Shown piece by piece: positions 8,830 to 16,946 of a stretch of 64,000 nt of DNA; within the stretch, counting starts at the first letter, position 1, and every line of letters starts with the position of its first letter. This DNA comes from Phycisphaerales bacterium (GTDB taxonomy: Bacteria; Planctomycetota; Phycisphaerae; Phycisphaerales; UBA1924). The stretch is taken from positions 372,001 through 436,000 of the forward strand of contig JAVJVK010000019.1 of NCBI GenBank assembly GCA_040221175.1, written 5' to 3'. The notes beneath the pieces were generated by a model. It was not told the origin of the DNA. It ran no database searches and was given only the letters and a program-made list of their open reading frames with translations. The translations under genes and the position numbers were made by a program.

Positions 8830-9444
8830 TCAATACCGACGGATGACGCCGCGCACCACGCCCTGCACTTCGCAGTGCTTGACGCGGATGGGCTCGAAGT
8901 CGGGGTTCGCTGGCTGCAGGCGGATGTGATCGGATTCCCGGTAGAACGTCTTGAGCGTGGTGGCGCCATCGGGCAGCAGAGCCACGACGCGATCACCGTT
9001 GTGGGCTGTGGGGCTGCGCTCGATCAGCACGTAGTCGCCGTCGAGAATGCCCTCGTCGCGCATCGAATCGCCGTCGACCTTGAGAGCGAACATGGAACGG
9101 CTGGAGTCCGAGGGATTACCCACGAGTTGTTGCAGGTCGATCTCGTCGCTGTCGGCGACCTTCTCGATCGGGTAGCCCGCGGCGATCTTGCCGACCAGCG
9201 GATAGCGGAACGGCCGGGACTCGTCGGGAACCGAGACGCCCTCAGCAATCGACAAAGAGCGTGCCCTGTTGGGCTCGCGCACCAGAGCGCCCTTCTTGAT
9301 GAGCGCCTCGACGTGCTCGAATACGGTCACCTTGCTGACGCCGATTTCGTCGGCGAGTTCCTGCATCGTTGGCGAATAGCCTCGGCGGATCCGCCAGTCG
9401 CGGATGAGCCGAAGAATGCGAAGCTGCTTGGGTGTCAGGTTCAT
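8830..9444 (-). CDS. lexA: SOS-response repressor LexA
   Basis: A 204-residue DNA-binding repressor and RecA-activated self-cleaving serine protease. The N-terminal winged helix (1-70) contains RGYSPTMQELADEIGVSKVTV, the LexA recognition-helix region. The autocleavage site is Ala89-Gly90 within KIAAGYP. The catalytic dyad is Ser127 (DGDSM) and Lys165 (TTLKTFY). All key residues are present, so it should be active. The ATG at 9444 matches the family start MNLTPKQ. An open frame with coding-like composition overlaps its 5' end on the same strand, and a sigma70-like promoter with an SOS-box-like palindrome lies about 500 bp upstream, suggesting autoregulated co-transcription with that leader ORF. 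Confidence 0.95.
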   Translation of the reverse strand: MNLTPKQLRILRLIRDWRIRRGYSPTMQELADEIGVSKVTVFEHVEALIKKGALVREPNRARSLSIAEGVSVPDESRPFRYPLVGKIAAGYPIEKVADSDEIDLQQLVGNPSDSSRSMFALKVDGDSMRDEGILDGDYVLIERSPTAHNGDRVVALLPDGATTLKTFYRESDHIRLQPANPDFEPIRVKHCEVQGVVRGVIRRY

Positions 9445-9898
9445 GGGGGCGTACCTCGTTCTCTCGCGGCACGGTGACCAGGGGCATGGGCCCGCGGCGC
9501 AGAGCGTGCTGCGTGGCTCCCGTCCCAGCTTCGGAACTGGTCCGGGCCGGTCTGGGTGTGTTGTTCGTGCTCTCCGAGCGCCGGTCGGCCGACGCTCCCT
9601 CCAACGACCCGGGCGCCGCCCGGGCCACGTTCTCTTGCTCGCATACCGCGCCACGTGCCGGGTCGCGCACGCTGACAAGGCGAATGGCGCCCAGGGCCAG
9701 CCCCACGAGTTCGCCCAGGAGTTCCCTCCAATCCTGGGCGCTCCACGACTGGGTGGCCTGCGACGCGGTTGCCTGTGCGTCGCCGCGAACAAAATCGCCG
9801 CCGGGTCCCAGCATGACCAGCGCACCTTCGCCCCGGCATCCGTCTGCGACCTCAATCGGAAGGGACGTGGCGGCGAGTTGGCTTGGGTGGGCGATCAT
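9242..9898 (-). CDS. Hypothetical leader ORF overlapping the start of lexA
   Basis: An ATG at 9898 opens a 218-residue frame. Its first ~150 codons show the strong G/C third-position bias of genes in this window, for example the stretch WRELLGELVGLALGAIRLV. It has no family I recognise. The frame does not stop before lexA but runs 203 bp into it in another frame, which is unusual, so either the gene really overlaps, or the true product is shorter through a frameshift, or the signal is spurious. The ribosome site is weak. Position directly below the lexA-type promoter and SOS-box-like site suggests an SOS-induced small protein. A cell-division inhibitor would be the classical companion, but nothing in the sequence shows that. 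Confidence 0.4.
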   Translation of the reverse strand: MIAHPSQLAATSLPIEVADGCRGEGALVMLGPGGDFVRGDAQATASQATQSWSAQDWRELLGELVGLALGAIRLVSVRDPARGAVCEQENVARAAPGSLEGASADRRSESTNNTPRPARTSSEAGTGATQHALRRGPMPLVTVPRENEVRPHEPDTQAASHSSAHPRLADPPRLFANDAGTRRRNRRQQGDRIRARRGAHQEGRSGARAQQGTLFVDC

Positions 9899-9942
9899 GC
9901 CAGATTCATCGGATCACGCGGTCATGGTGTTCGATATTTTTT

Positions 9943-9956
9943 CGGACTTCTGTTCG
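9943..9956. promoter_or_regulatory. SOS-box-like (LexA) operator
   Basis: Read on the minus strand it is CGAAC-AGAA-GTCCG, one mismatch from the Bacillus-type LexA box CGAACnnnnGTTCG. It covers the predicted +1 of the promoter at 9961-9989, the expected place for a repressor. A further GAAC occurs about 14 bp downstream. Confidence 0.55.
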
Positions 9957-9960
9957 GATT

Positions 9961-9989
9961 ACTGTAGCAAGCCAGATCCCTGATATCAA
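9961..9989 (-). promoter_or_regulatory. Sigma70-like promoter for the leader ORF and lexA
   Basis: On the minus strand TTGATA (9984-9989, five of six to -35 consensus) and TACAGT (9961-9966, four of six to -10) are separated by exactly 17 bp. The region is locally A/T-rich within a G/C-rich chromosome. It points to the ATG at 9898 and to lexA. Confidence 0.6.
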
Positions 9990-10037
9990 ACGATCCGCCG
10001 ACTCGTCCGGGCCCCTCGGCCATGCTAGGCAATACCC

Positions 10038-11216
10038 TTACCGATTCCGAACAAGCCTGAGACCTTCCCTGCGGATCCGCCGCCGAATCTCCAGCAGCGT
10101 CACCACCGCACGGACCTGTTCCGGCGGCAGGTCGACGCGCTCGCAAAGCTGGTCGAGCGTCAAGGCTTCGGCCAGCGCGTCGAGCACGCGATCTTCCATG
10201 TTGTTCGGTGTCCGATCGCGCCCGGTTCCCTCTGGTGCAACCTCTTCTTCCGAAGAGGCCCCGAACAGGTCGGGAGCGGGGTACTGGCGGTCCCGGAGAG
10301 ACCCCAGGGCTTCTTCAACGTCGGCGGGCGTGGCCACGAGCGTCACGCCGTCGCGGATCAGCGCATGGCAGCCGCGGCTGGATTCCACGTCGACGCGCCC
10401 CGGCACGGCCATGACTTCCCGCCCCATCTCACCCGCCAGCCGGGCGGTGATGAGCGCCCCGCTCTTCGCCCCCGCCTCGATCACGACAATGCCGCGCGAG
10501 AGGCCGGCGATGATGCGGTTGCGGGCGGGGAAGTTCTTGGCCTCGGGCCGGCAGTGCATGGGCAACTCGGATACCACCGCCCCGCCGCGCTCGGTGATCT
10601 GCTCGAACAGTTCGGCATTCTCGGCCGGGTAGGCGTGGTCGAGTCCGCAGCCCAGCACGGCGACCGTGACGCCGCCGCATCGAAGCGCCGCGTGATGGGC
10701 CGCCGTGTCGATCCCCCGGGCGCCGCCCGACACGATCGACCAGCCGCCCTGGGCCAGGACGCCGGCGAAACGTCCGGCCTGGTCGATGCCATACGCCGAG
10801 CACTTGCGCGCTCCGACAAGCCCAACGCCTGCGCGTTGGAGCGCCTCGACCGATCCACGCACGTACAGCAGTGCCGGGGCGTGCTCGTCGCCAGCCAATT
10901 GCGGCGGGTAATCGGGATGATCGAACGGCAGCAGCTGCACGCCGGCCTCGAGCGCATGCTCATATCGCTGCTCGACCTCGGCACGCGCCGTCTTCAGCCC
11001 CGCGGCCAGCTTGCGGGCCAGGGCGTCGCCCACGGAAGGGACGGCGGCGAGTTGCGCCATCGACGCGGTCAGCGCCGCCTCGGGACCGCCCATGATGGAA
11101 ACCAGGCGGCGGATCCGCCGGGGGCCCAGCTCGGGCACCAGCGTGAGCGCGAGGATCGCCCGGGCCGAGGGCCGGCTCTCGGCGGGCGTCGTCCTGGGCG
11201 TGCCGACTACGGACAT
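10038..11216 (-). CDS. dprA: DNA-processing protein DprA
   Basis: A 392-residue cytoplasmic protein that binds incoming single-stranded DNA and loads RecA during natural transformation (Smf/DprA family). An N-terminal helix-hairpin-helix-like region (about 20-75, LVPELGPRRIRRLV) precedes the Rossmann-like DprA core. The core has VGLVGARKCSAYG near 130-145, SGGARGIDTAAHH near 165-178, NFPARNRIIAGLS near 225-240 and KSGALITARLAGE. A C-terminal winged-helix-like region (about 330-390) matches the DML1-type domain of longer DprA proteins. It is divergent from the SpoIID-like gene and upstream of the lexA unit. Other competence genes are not in the window. Confidence 0.94.
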   Translation of the reverse strand: MSVVGTPRTTPAESRPSARAILALTLVPELGPRRIRRLVSIMGGPEAALTASMAQLAAVPSVGDALARKLAAGLKTARAEVEQRYEHALEAGVQLLPFDHPDYPPQLAGDEHAPALLYVRGSVEALQRAGVGLVGARKCSAYGIDQAGRFAGVLAQGGWSIVSGGARGIDTAAHHAALRCGGVTVAVLGCGLDHAYPAENAELFEQITERGGAVVSELPMHCRPEAKNFPARNRIIAGLSRGIVVIEAGAKSGALITARLAGEMGREVMAVPGRVDVESSRGCHALIRDGVTLVATPADVEEALGSLRDRQYPAPDLFGASSEEEVAPEGTGRDRTPNNMEDRVLDALAEALTLDQLCERVDLPPEQVRAVVTLLEIRRRIRREGLRLVRNR

Positions 11217-11395
11217 CCGCGATTCCCTCCGGGATCCTCTGTCGCCATGGTAGCCCCCAAGCGACAGGCCCGGACAACCCCCTCACACGTCGTCAGGCCT
11301 GCTTGACTACTACGCTTGTGGCCGGGGCCCGGCGATCGACCGCCGCTGGTAGCTTTCTTACAAGGACGCCACCGACGGCGCCGATCGGGAGCAGG

Positions 11396-12832
11396 ATGTT
11401 CCAGCCCATTCGCACAGCCGGGGTCAGGGCCTGGGCCGGCCTCTTCGGCCCGGCCGGCCTGGCGCGAGCCCACCTCGCCCATCCGGGCTCGGGAACGATG
11501 GCGGTGCTGCTTGCCACGGGCCTGATCGTGAGCCTCGTGGCGGCCAGTTGCCAGTGGCCGCAGCGCACGCGCACCGTGCTGGGCCCGACCGATGGCACTT
11601 GGGAAGTCTCCAGCGTCTGGATCGGCCAGGAGCCGACGATCCGGGTGCGCATCGCCGAACCGACGCGCGAGATCCTCGTCGCGGGGGCGCGCCTCGTGCT
11701 CGCGCGCGACGCGACGGGCGGGGTCAAGATCTATCGAACTCCCCTGCTGGCCCGCGCCTCGGCCGGCACGCTCGAGTTCCAGGAACCCGGCGGCGCCACG
11801 CACCGGCTGTCCGGGGACGTGACGCTCGAGTCGGCCGACCCGCGCGAGGCGGGTTACGCAAGCCCGGGCACGCTTGCCTGGTTCAAGGACGCACCGACCA
11901 TTGCCGTGCAAGGCGTGCCATACGCCGGCTCGGTCACGCTCAGCGCGTCGGCGGCGGGCGTGCAGGCGGTGAACGAGATCGAGCTGGAGCGGTACGTCGC
12001 GGCGGTCGCCTCGCGCGAGCTCTATCCGTCGTGGGACCTGGCCGCCTACGAAGCCCAGTGCATCGCCGCACGCTCTTATGCGTTGCAGTCGATGGAACTG
12101 GCCGAGCGGCGCGGCCGCGCGTGGCAGGTCGAGAGCGGCACGATCGACCAGGCCTACCCCGGGCACACCGAGCACGAGCAGAGCATTAGGGCGGCGATCA
12201 ACACCCGCGGCCGGGTGCTGGCCTACGGCGGGGGCGTGCTGCGTGCCTATTACAGCAGCACCAGCGGCGGGCGCAGCGGCTCGGCGGCCGATACCTGGCC
12301 GACCGGCCCGGGCTATGAATACAACCTGGTGCCGCCGCTGCAAGCTGGCGTGGGCGGCGTGGCTATCCACGCCAGCGAGGCGTCGCGCTTTCACCGCTGG
12401 CAGGTCGTGCGCAGCACCGACGACGTGACCAGGCGGCTGCGCGCATGGGGGGAGCGTGCCGGCCACTCGCTCAAGAACGCCCGCGCGGTGACCAACATCG
12501 AGGTCGCGCGCACCAACCGCGTCGGCCGACCAGCCCAGTATCGCGTGGGCGAGCGCAACGGCGTGTCGCACGTGCTCAGCGCCGAGCAGCTCCGCATCGC
12601 CCTGAACGCCGACGCCAAAGGGCTCGAGGACGTCGGCGGCGAAGAGCGCGTGCGCAGCGGCGACTTCGAGGTCACCGCCGCCGGCTCGCGCTTCGTGATC
12701 CGCGGCCGCGGCTTCGGCCACGGCGTGGGCATGTGCCAGTTCAGCGCGCAGGCCCTGGCCCAGCGCGGGTGGAACGCCGAGCGCATCCTGCTGAACTTCT
12801 ATCCGGGTGCGGAGATCGAAAGGGCGTACTGA
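11396..12832 (+). CDS. SpoIID/LytB-domain protein, exported
   Basis: A 478-residue protein with a SpoIID/LytB domain, the family of peptidoglycan-strand lytic or amidase-enhancer proteins. A hydrophobic segment (about residues 35-52, TMAVLLATGLIVSLVAASC) indicates export; the Cys is only a poor lipobox. The domain shows VNEIELERYVAAVASRELYPSWDLAAYEAQCIAARSYA near 205-240, the hallmark E and R/Y residues, then YYSSTSGGRSGSA and the C-terminal GRGFGHGVGMCQF. The start at 11396 has GGGAG upstream; a later ATG at 11498 just before the hydrophobic segment is also possible. In non-sporulating planctomycetes the role is presumably wall or septum remodelling. Confidence 0.85.
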   Translation: MFQPIRTAGVRAWAGLFGPAGLARAHLAHPGSGTMAVLLATGLIVSLVAASCQWPQRTRTVLGPTDGTWEVSSVWIGQEPTIRVRIAEPTREILVAGARLVLARDATGGVKIYRTPLLARASAGTLEFQEPGGATHRLSGDVTLESADPREAGYASPGTLAWFKDAPTIAVQGVPYAGSVTLSASAAGVQAVNEIELERYVAAVASRELYPSWDLAAYEAQCIAARSYALQSMELAERRGRAWQVESGTIDQAYPGHTEHEQSIRAAINTRGRVLAYGGGVLRAYYSSTSGGRSGSAADTWPTGPGYEYNLVPPLQAGVGGVAIHASEASRFHRWQVVRSTDDVTRRLRAWGERAGHSLKNARAVTNIEVARTNRVGRPAQYRVGERNGVSHVLSAEQLRIALNADAKGLEDVGGEERVRSGDFEVTAAGSRFVIRGRGFGHGVGMCQFSAQALAQRGWNAERILLNFYPGAEIERAY

Positions 12833-13007
12833 CGACCCTCCGAGGCAGAACACGTGCCGCGTCGTGTCGGGCTGCGACGCATCGGAGGCCACGTGGTGCG
12901 CGTTGCGCTTCGCTGGCTTCCCAGATAGATTGCAAGACGGCTGCCCCGCGATGCTGCGGCAACGCAGCCGGCGCATCGTCTAGACTTGTCTGGGAGTTCG
13001 CCCTCGC

Positions 13008-13556
13008 ATGTGTCAGACGCCGGAGAATTGGCACGCAGAGCTTCTGCATCAATGCCGAGCGGGCGATCAGCGCGCTTGGGCGGAGCTGGTGTCCGAGTTC
13101 GGGCCGCTGGTTTTCGCCGTTGCACGACGCGTTGGCTTGTCCGAGGACCGCTGCGAGGATGCGGCGCAGTCAACTTTTGCCGCACTTGCGAGCAACCTCC
13201 GACGGATCAAGGAGCCTGCGGCATTGCCAGGGTGGCTCGCAACGACCGCTCGTCGGGAAGCAGTTCGGATATCGAAAGATGTCGCCAGGCGGCGCGGCAA
13301 TCCGCTCGCCAATGAGCCGGAGGCTCCACCCGAGCATGCATGGCTCGATGAACTCGAGACTCATCAGCGATTACGAACGGCTTTCGGCAAACTCGGGCCT
13401 GCGTGTCGCAATCTGCTCAGGGCCCTGTACTTTGAAGGGACATCGCCCGACTACCGGGGTGTTGCCGAGCGTCTGGACATGGCCGTGGGCAGTATCGGTC
13501 CTACTCGGCAACGTTGTCTCTTGAGACTGGCCGAAATCTTTACGGGGTCTCCCTGA
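13008..13556 (+). CDS. ECF-like sigma-70 family RNA polymerase sigma factor
   Basis: A 182-residue two-domain sigma factor. Region 2 (about 10-90) contains GDQRAWAELVSEFGPLVFAVARR and DAAQSTFAALASNL, and region 4 (about 118-178) has PDYRGVAERLDMAVGSIGPTRQRCLLRL, a helix-turn-helix that would read the -35. There is no C-terminal extension and no classical membrane anti-sigma gene next to it. Instead a small protein, a TPR-CHAT protease and a subtilase follow in order within one apparent operon. The SIGPTRxRCL ending is a variant I associate with sigma factors next to CHAT genes, from memory. It probably directs a small regulon, possibly its own operon, when released by the downstream proteolytic partner. 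Confidence 0.88.
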   Translation: MCQTPENWHAELLHQCRAGDQRAWAELVSEFGPLVFAVARRVGLSEDRCEDAAQSTFAALASNLRRIKEPAALPGWLATTARREAVRISKDVARRRGNPLANEPEAPPEHAWLDELETHQRLRTAFGKLGPACRNLLRALYFEGTSPDYRGVAERLDMAVGSIGPTRQRCLLRLAEIFTGSP

Positions 13557-13637
13557 TTTTTTGCCCTGCCGAGGGAAAGGTCGCGATCTTGCGGCATGCT
13601 GCTGTATCAGCAGGCGGCTGAATACCTCTAAAGGGGC

Positions 13638-14186
13638 ATGATGGACCATCAGGACATCCCGCCAGAGATCGCCGATCCGCTCCGTCGCGCAGCGGCGCTT
13701 GAGCCGTTGTTTGCCGTTGACCGTGGCGTGCTCGATCGCATCGCGGCCGCGACCGCGCCGACGACGCCCGGCAACCTGGCGAATTCCCTGGGAGAGTTGG
13801 TCTTGACGCTCGTCGAAGGTTCCACCGGCGGCCTGCGACCGGCATATCGCGCCGGTGTGAATCCGACGCACGCCGTTCGCAAGATGACCTTTGCGGCCGG
13901 CGGCCTCCGGCTCTCGCTCATGCTTGACCCCGGGACACCCGGGCTGCCGCTGGACCTGCCGGCAGCGTACCGGGTGCTCGGCCGTGTCTTGGGGGCCAAA
14001 GCCATGCAGGACTGCGCGGTGCGATTCCGGTCGTCGCAAGGCGTCAAGGCTACAACCCTCGATTCGCATGGGTTCTTCGAATTGACGCTCGATCCGGGCG
14101 TGTACCGGTTGGAAATCGCGTTGTCGGACCCGGAGACGCAATTGGTCGTGCCACAACTCGACGTTGGGACCAGCGGAGTCGAGTAA
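13638..14186 (+). CDS. Small protein of sigma/CHAT module, beta-rich C-terminus
   Basis: A 182-residue protein without signal peptide or membrane segment. The N-terminal half is helical (PPEIADPLRRAAALEPLF). The C-terminal half (about 118-178) looks like a small beta-sandwich: CAVRFRSSQGVKATTLDSHG then FFELTLDPGVYRLEIAL resembles carboxypeptidase-regulatory or transthyretin-like folds with the G-x-Y-x-L strand. I cannot name a family. It lies between the sigma factor (81 bp upstream) and the TPR-CHAT gene (3 bp downstream), so it is a good candidate for the substrate or adaptor linking protease to sigma factor, by analogy with Csx30 between sigma factor and TPR-CHAT in type III-E CRISPR loci. 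That role is inference. Confidence 0.75.
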   Translation: MMDHQDIPPEIADPLRRAAALEPLFAVDRGVLDRIAAATAPTTPGNLANSLGELVLTLVEGSTGGLRPAYRAGVNPTHAVRKMTFAAGGLRLSLMLDPGTPGLPLDLPAAYRVLGRVLGAKAMQDCAVRFRSSQGVKATTLDSHGFFELTLDPGVYRLEIALSDPETQLVVPQLDVGTSGVE

Positions 14187-14189
14187 TCC

Positions 14190-16946
14190 ATGGGCTCCGT
14201 GCTCGACCAGATTGAGGTCGTGTTGACGCGGAAGAGCACGCGGCCGGACGAACTGCGCGCATTGGCCAGCGATCTCAAGCAACTCGCGCTAACCGACCTG
14301 AAGCAAGCCGTGACAATCGCCGAGCGTTTGGCCAGCCTGCCGGTGGCCGATGATGCGCTGGCCGTTGATTTGCTTACCGCCCGGGCACACGTCCTGAGCT
14401 ATGCCACCCGATTCGATGACGCGACGAGCCTGCTGACCCAAGCTGCACGGATCGCTGACCGCACCGGCGATATCGGCGCTTTGGCCCAAGTCCGGCTCAC
14501 GGCGGTGCAACCGTTGGCCCGCGCCGGGCGGTTCGAGGAAGCCCAGCACGCCGCCGAGGCCGCCTGCGATGCGTTTTCCGCTCGCGACGATTCGATTGGT
14601 CAGGGCAAGAGCAAGCTGAATCTGGGCATCGTCCTTCGCATGCGCGGCCTGCCGTCGGATGCCTTGCAGGCATTCAATGCCGCATTGCCGATGCTGGCCG
14701 AAGAACCCCTGCTGCTGGGCGCGCTCTTCAGCAATCGTGCCGAGGCAATGCTGGATCTCGATCTGTTCGGTGAAGCCGAAGAGTCATTCCTGGCGGCACG
14801 CGAGGCCTTTTCTACGGCCGGCAACGAGCATGGGGCGGCGATCGTGGAAGGCAACCTGGCGGATCTGTTCGCTCGCGAGGGCCGCCTCGACGCAGCGCTG
14901 GAGCGTTTCGAGCTTGCGCGCCAACATTTCGAGGCCAGTGGTGCGACCGCCGACGTAGCTCGCCTGGACGCCGAAAGTGCCGAAGCCATGGCGATGCTGG
15001 GCGCGCGCGATGCCGCCATCACGACGCTCAGCCAGTGCCTGCCCCAATTGAGCACCGCTGGACTGGTGCGCGAGTGGCGGCGCGGCCAATTCGCCCTGGC
15101 CTGGTGCCTGCTCACCGGCGGACACGATGGTTCGGCCCGAGACGTCATCCACGCGTTGCTCGGAAACCTTGGACCGGAGGAGCCTGTCTTGCGTGCCCAA
15201 TGCGAATTGGTGCTCGCCGTGCTGGACATTCGCTTTGGTCGCGCTGCGACTTCCGATCGGGCATCGGCCATCCTCGAAGCACTGGGCGACAGGCCCTTGC
15301 GTCTGGCACAGGCCCACGCGTGGCTGGCCGACGCAATGATCCGCGCCGGGAACTTCGACCGTGCCGATACGCACCTTCAAGCACTGGGTGCAAGCCGACT
15401 GGCAATGTCGATGTCGGCTCTACGAGCCCAACACGGACACCTGAGCGGCAGGCTGTTGCAGGCTCGCAAGAAGACCGCTGAGGCAGCGGAAGTGCTCCGC
15501 GAAGCGATGCTGGAGGCCGAACGCATACGCGGGGCCCTGCGTGCTGATCGCTGGCGGACCGCCTGCGGCCAATCGTGGCGCGATGCCTACCTTGACGCAA
15601 TGTCGGCATCGCTGGACTCGGGCGATGTAGGAAACGCGCTGGACGCACTCGAGCGCGTGCGCGGCCGATCGCTCCACGAAGCAATGGGTTCGCAAGCCTT
15701 GGCCCGGGCACAGGACCCAGAACTGCATGAGAAACTCGAGGCCCTGAACGTGCAGTACGCACGGCTGGAAGCCGATGGCGACGCCTCGAGCATGGCGGCG
15801 AAGATCGCCCAACTCGAAGACGGCATCGAGCGGCTTCGTATCCGCAGAGATGCGGTGGGTCAGCCGCGACCTCTTTCGGTCGACCCGCTGCCGCTGGAGA
15901 CCATCCGGGAGCGATTGCCCAGAGGCGCCGCGATCCTGGAGTACTTCCAGGAGGGCCGCGACGTGGGCGTGTTCGTTCTCCGGTCCGACGGCGTGCGCGT
16001 GCATCGCTGCATCGCGGGCGAGCAGCAGGTGCGAAGCGGTCTCTCGCGATTGCTGTTCGCCGTCGAATTCGCCGTTGACGATGAAGCCGAGCGTCGTGCG
16101 AGCGGCGAAGGGGAAGAGGTCGGCCCACGCAACGAGTCGGAGCAACGCGCCAACAGTCAGCTCTGGCGTTCCGCCGCCGACAACCTTTCCAGATTGCTCC
16201 TGCACCCCCTTGCGCCGGACCTGGAGGGCATCGACACGCTGGCCATCAGCCGGCCAGCAAGCCTGGAGGGCGTACCCTGGGCCGCCTTGCCCTGGGGAGA
16301 GTCGATGCTGCTGGCGCAATTCGTGGTGCGTTCGACGCCCAGCGCGAGCGTCGCCGTTCGGCCGCGAGAATCCGTATCACTGTCGGACGTGCTCGCCGTG
16401 GGCGTCGACGATGCGCTCGCACCGCGGATGGGTGAAGAGGCGGCATTGGTGGCCCAGCAGACCATTGGGCATGCACTGATCGGAAGGGACGCGACGACGA
16501 AGCGCGTCCTGGCAGCCATCGAGACGGCGGATGTGGTGCATCTCGCAACGCACTGCGTTTTCTCTCCCCGGCATCCGATGGCCTCGCGGCTGAAGCTGGC
16601 CGACCGATGGCTGAGCGCCTACGAGCTGGCCGCGGCCATCCGGCCGGGAGCTCGCATCGTGCTGGCCGGGTGCGAGACTGGGCGCGCGGGCGGAGTCAAC
16701 ACCGAGGATCGCACGGGGCTCGTCAGCGCCCTGCTGGCCAATGGAGCCGCGGAGGTGCTGAGCACCCATTGGCCGCTGCATGATTCGAGCGCTGCACGGA
16801 TCTTCGAGGCGATGTACGCCCAGCTCACATCGGGTTCGGCGGCCTCGCTTGCACAGGCGCTGGGGCGAGCACAGCTTCAGGCCGAAAGAGAAGGCATGTC
16901 GCCGTGGCACTTCGCGGCGTTGCACGTCACGGGAGGGATGACATGA
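14190..16946 (+). CDS. TPR-repeat CHAT-domain cysteine protease
   Basis: A 918-residue cytoplasmic protein. Residues about 40-500 are tandem helical pairs of TPR type with A/L/G/Y pattern (for example FEEAQHAAEAACDAFSARDD and SKLNLGIVLRMRGLPSDALQ). The C-terminal ~280 residues form a CHAT (caspase HetF associated with TPRs) domain. The catalytic dyad is visible: His788 in VVHLATHC and Cys828 in VLAGCETG, each after a hydrophobic strand. A later THWPL segment is also typical. HLATHC has Cys where HLATHG is usual. CHAT proteases are activated by an upstream sensor and cleave specific partners. Start 14190 is 3 bp after the previous stop; the end overlaps the subtilase start by ATGA, showing translational coupling. 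Confidence 0.93.
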   Translation: MGSVLDQIEVVLTRKSTRPDELRALASDLKQLALTDLKQAVTIAERLASLPVADDALAVDLLTARAHVLSYATRFDDATSLLTQAARIADRTGDIGALAQVRLTAVQPLARAGRFEEAQHAAEAACDAFSARDDSIGQGKSKLNLGIVLRMRGLPSDALQAFNAALPMLAEEPLLLGALFSNRAEAMLDLDLFGEAEESFLAAREAFSTAGNEHGAAIVEGNLADLFAREGRLDAALERFELARQHFEASGATADVARLDAESAEAMAMLGARDAAITTLSQCLPQLSTAGLVREWRRGQFALAWCLLTGGHDGSARDVIHALLGNLGPEEPVLRAQCELVLAVLDIRFGRAATSDRASAILEALGDRPLRLAQAHAWLADAMIRAGNFDRADTHLQALGASRLAMSMSALRAQHGHLSGRLLQARKKTAEAAEVLREAMLEAERIRGALRADRWRTACGQSWRDAYLDAMSASLDSGDVGNALDALERVRGRSLHEAMGSQALARAQDPELHEKLEALNVQYARLEADGDASSMAAKIAQLEDGIERLRIRRDAVGQPRPLSVDPLPLETIRERLPRGAAILEYFQEGRDVGVFVLRSDGVRVHRCIAGEQQVRSGLSRLLFAVEFAVDDEAERRASGEGEEVGPRNESEQRANSQLWRSAADNLSRLLLHPLAPDLEGIDTLAISRPASLEGVPWAALPWGESMLLAQFVVRSTPSASVAVRPRESVSLSDVLAVGVDDALAPRMGEEAALVAQQTIGHALIGRDATTKRVLAAIETADVVHLATHCVFSPRHPMASRLKLADRWLSAYELAAAIRPGARIVLAGCETGRAGGVNTEDRTGLVSALLANGAAEVLSTHWPLHDSSAARIFEAMYAQLTSGSAASLAQALGRAQLQAEREGMSPWHFAALHVTGGMT

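Noticed and set aside
12961-12980. AAC ... CGTC as an ECF autoregulatory promoter before the sigma gene
   Set aside because: The two elements are separated by only 13 bp, shorter than the usual 15-17, and the G/C-rich context makes CGTC frequent by chance.
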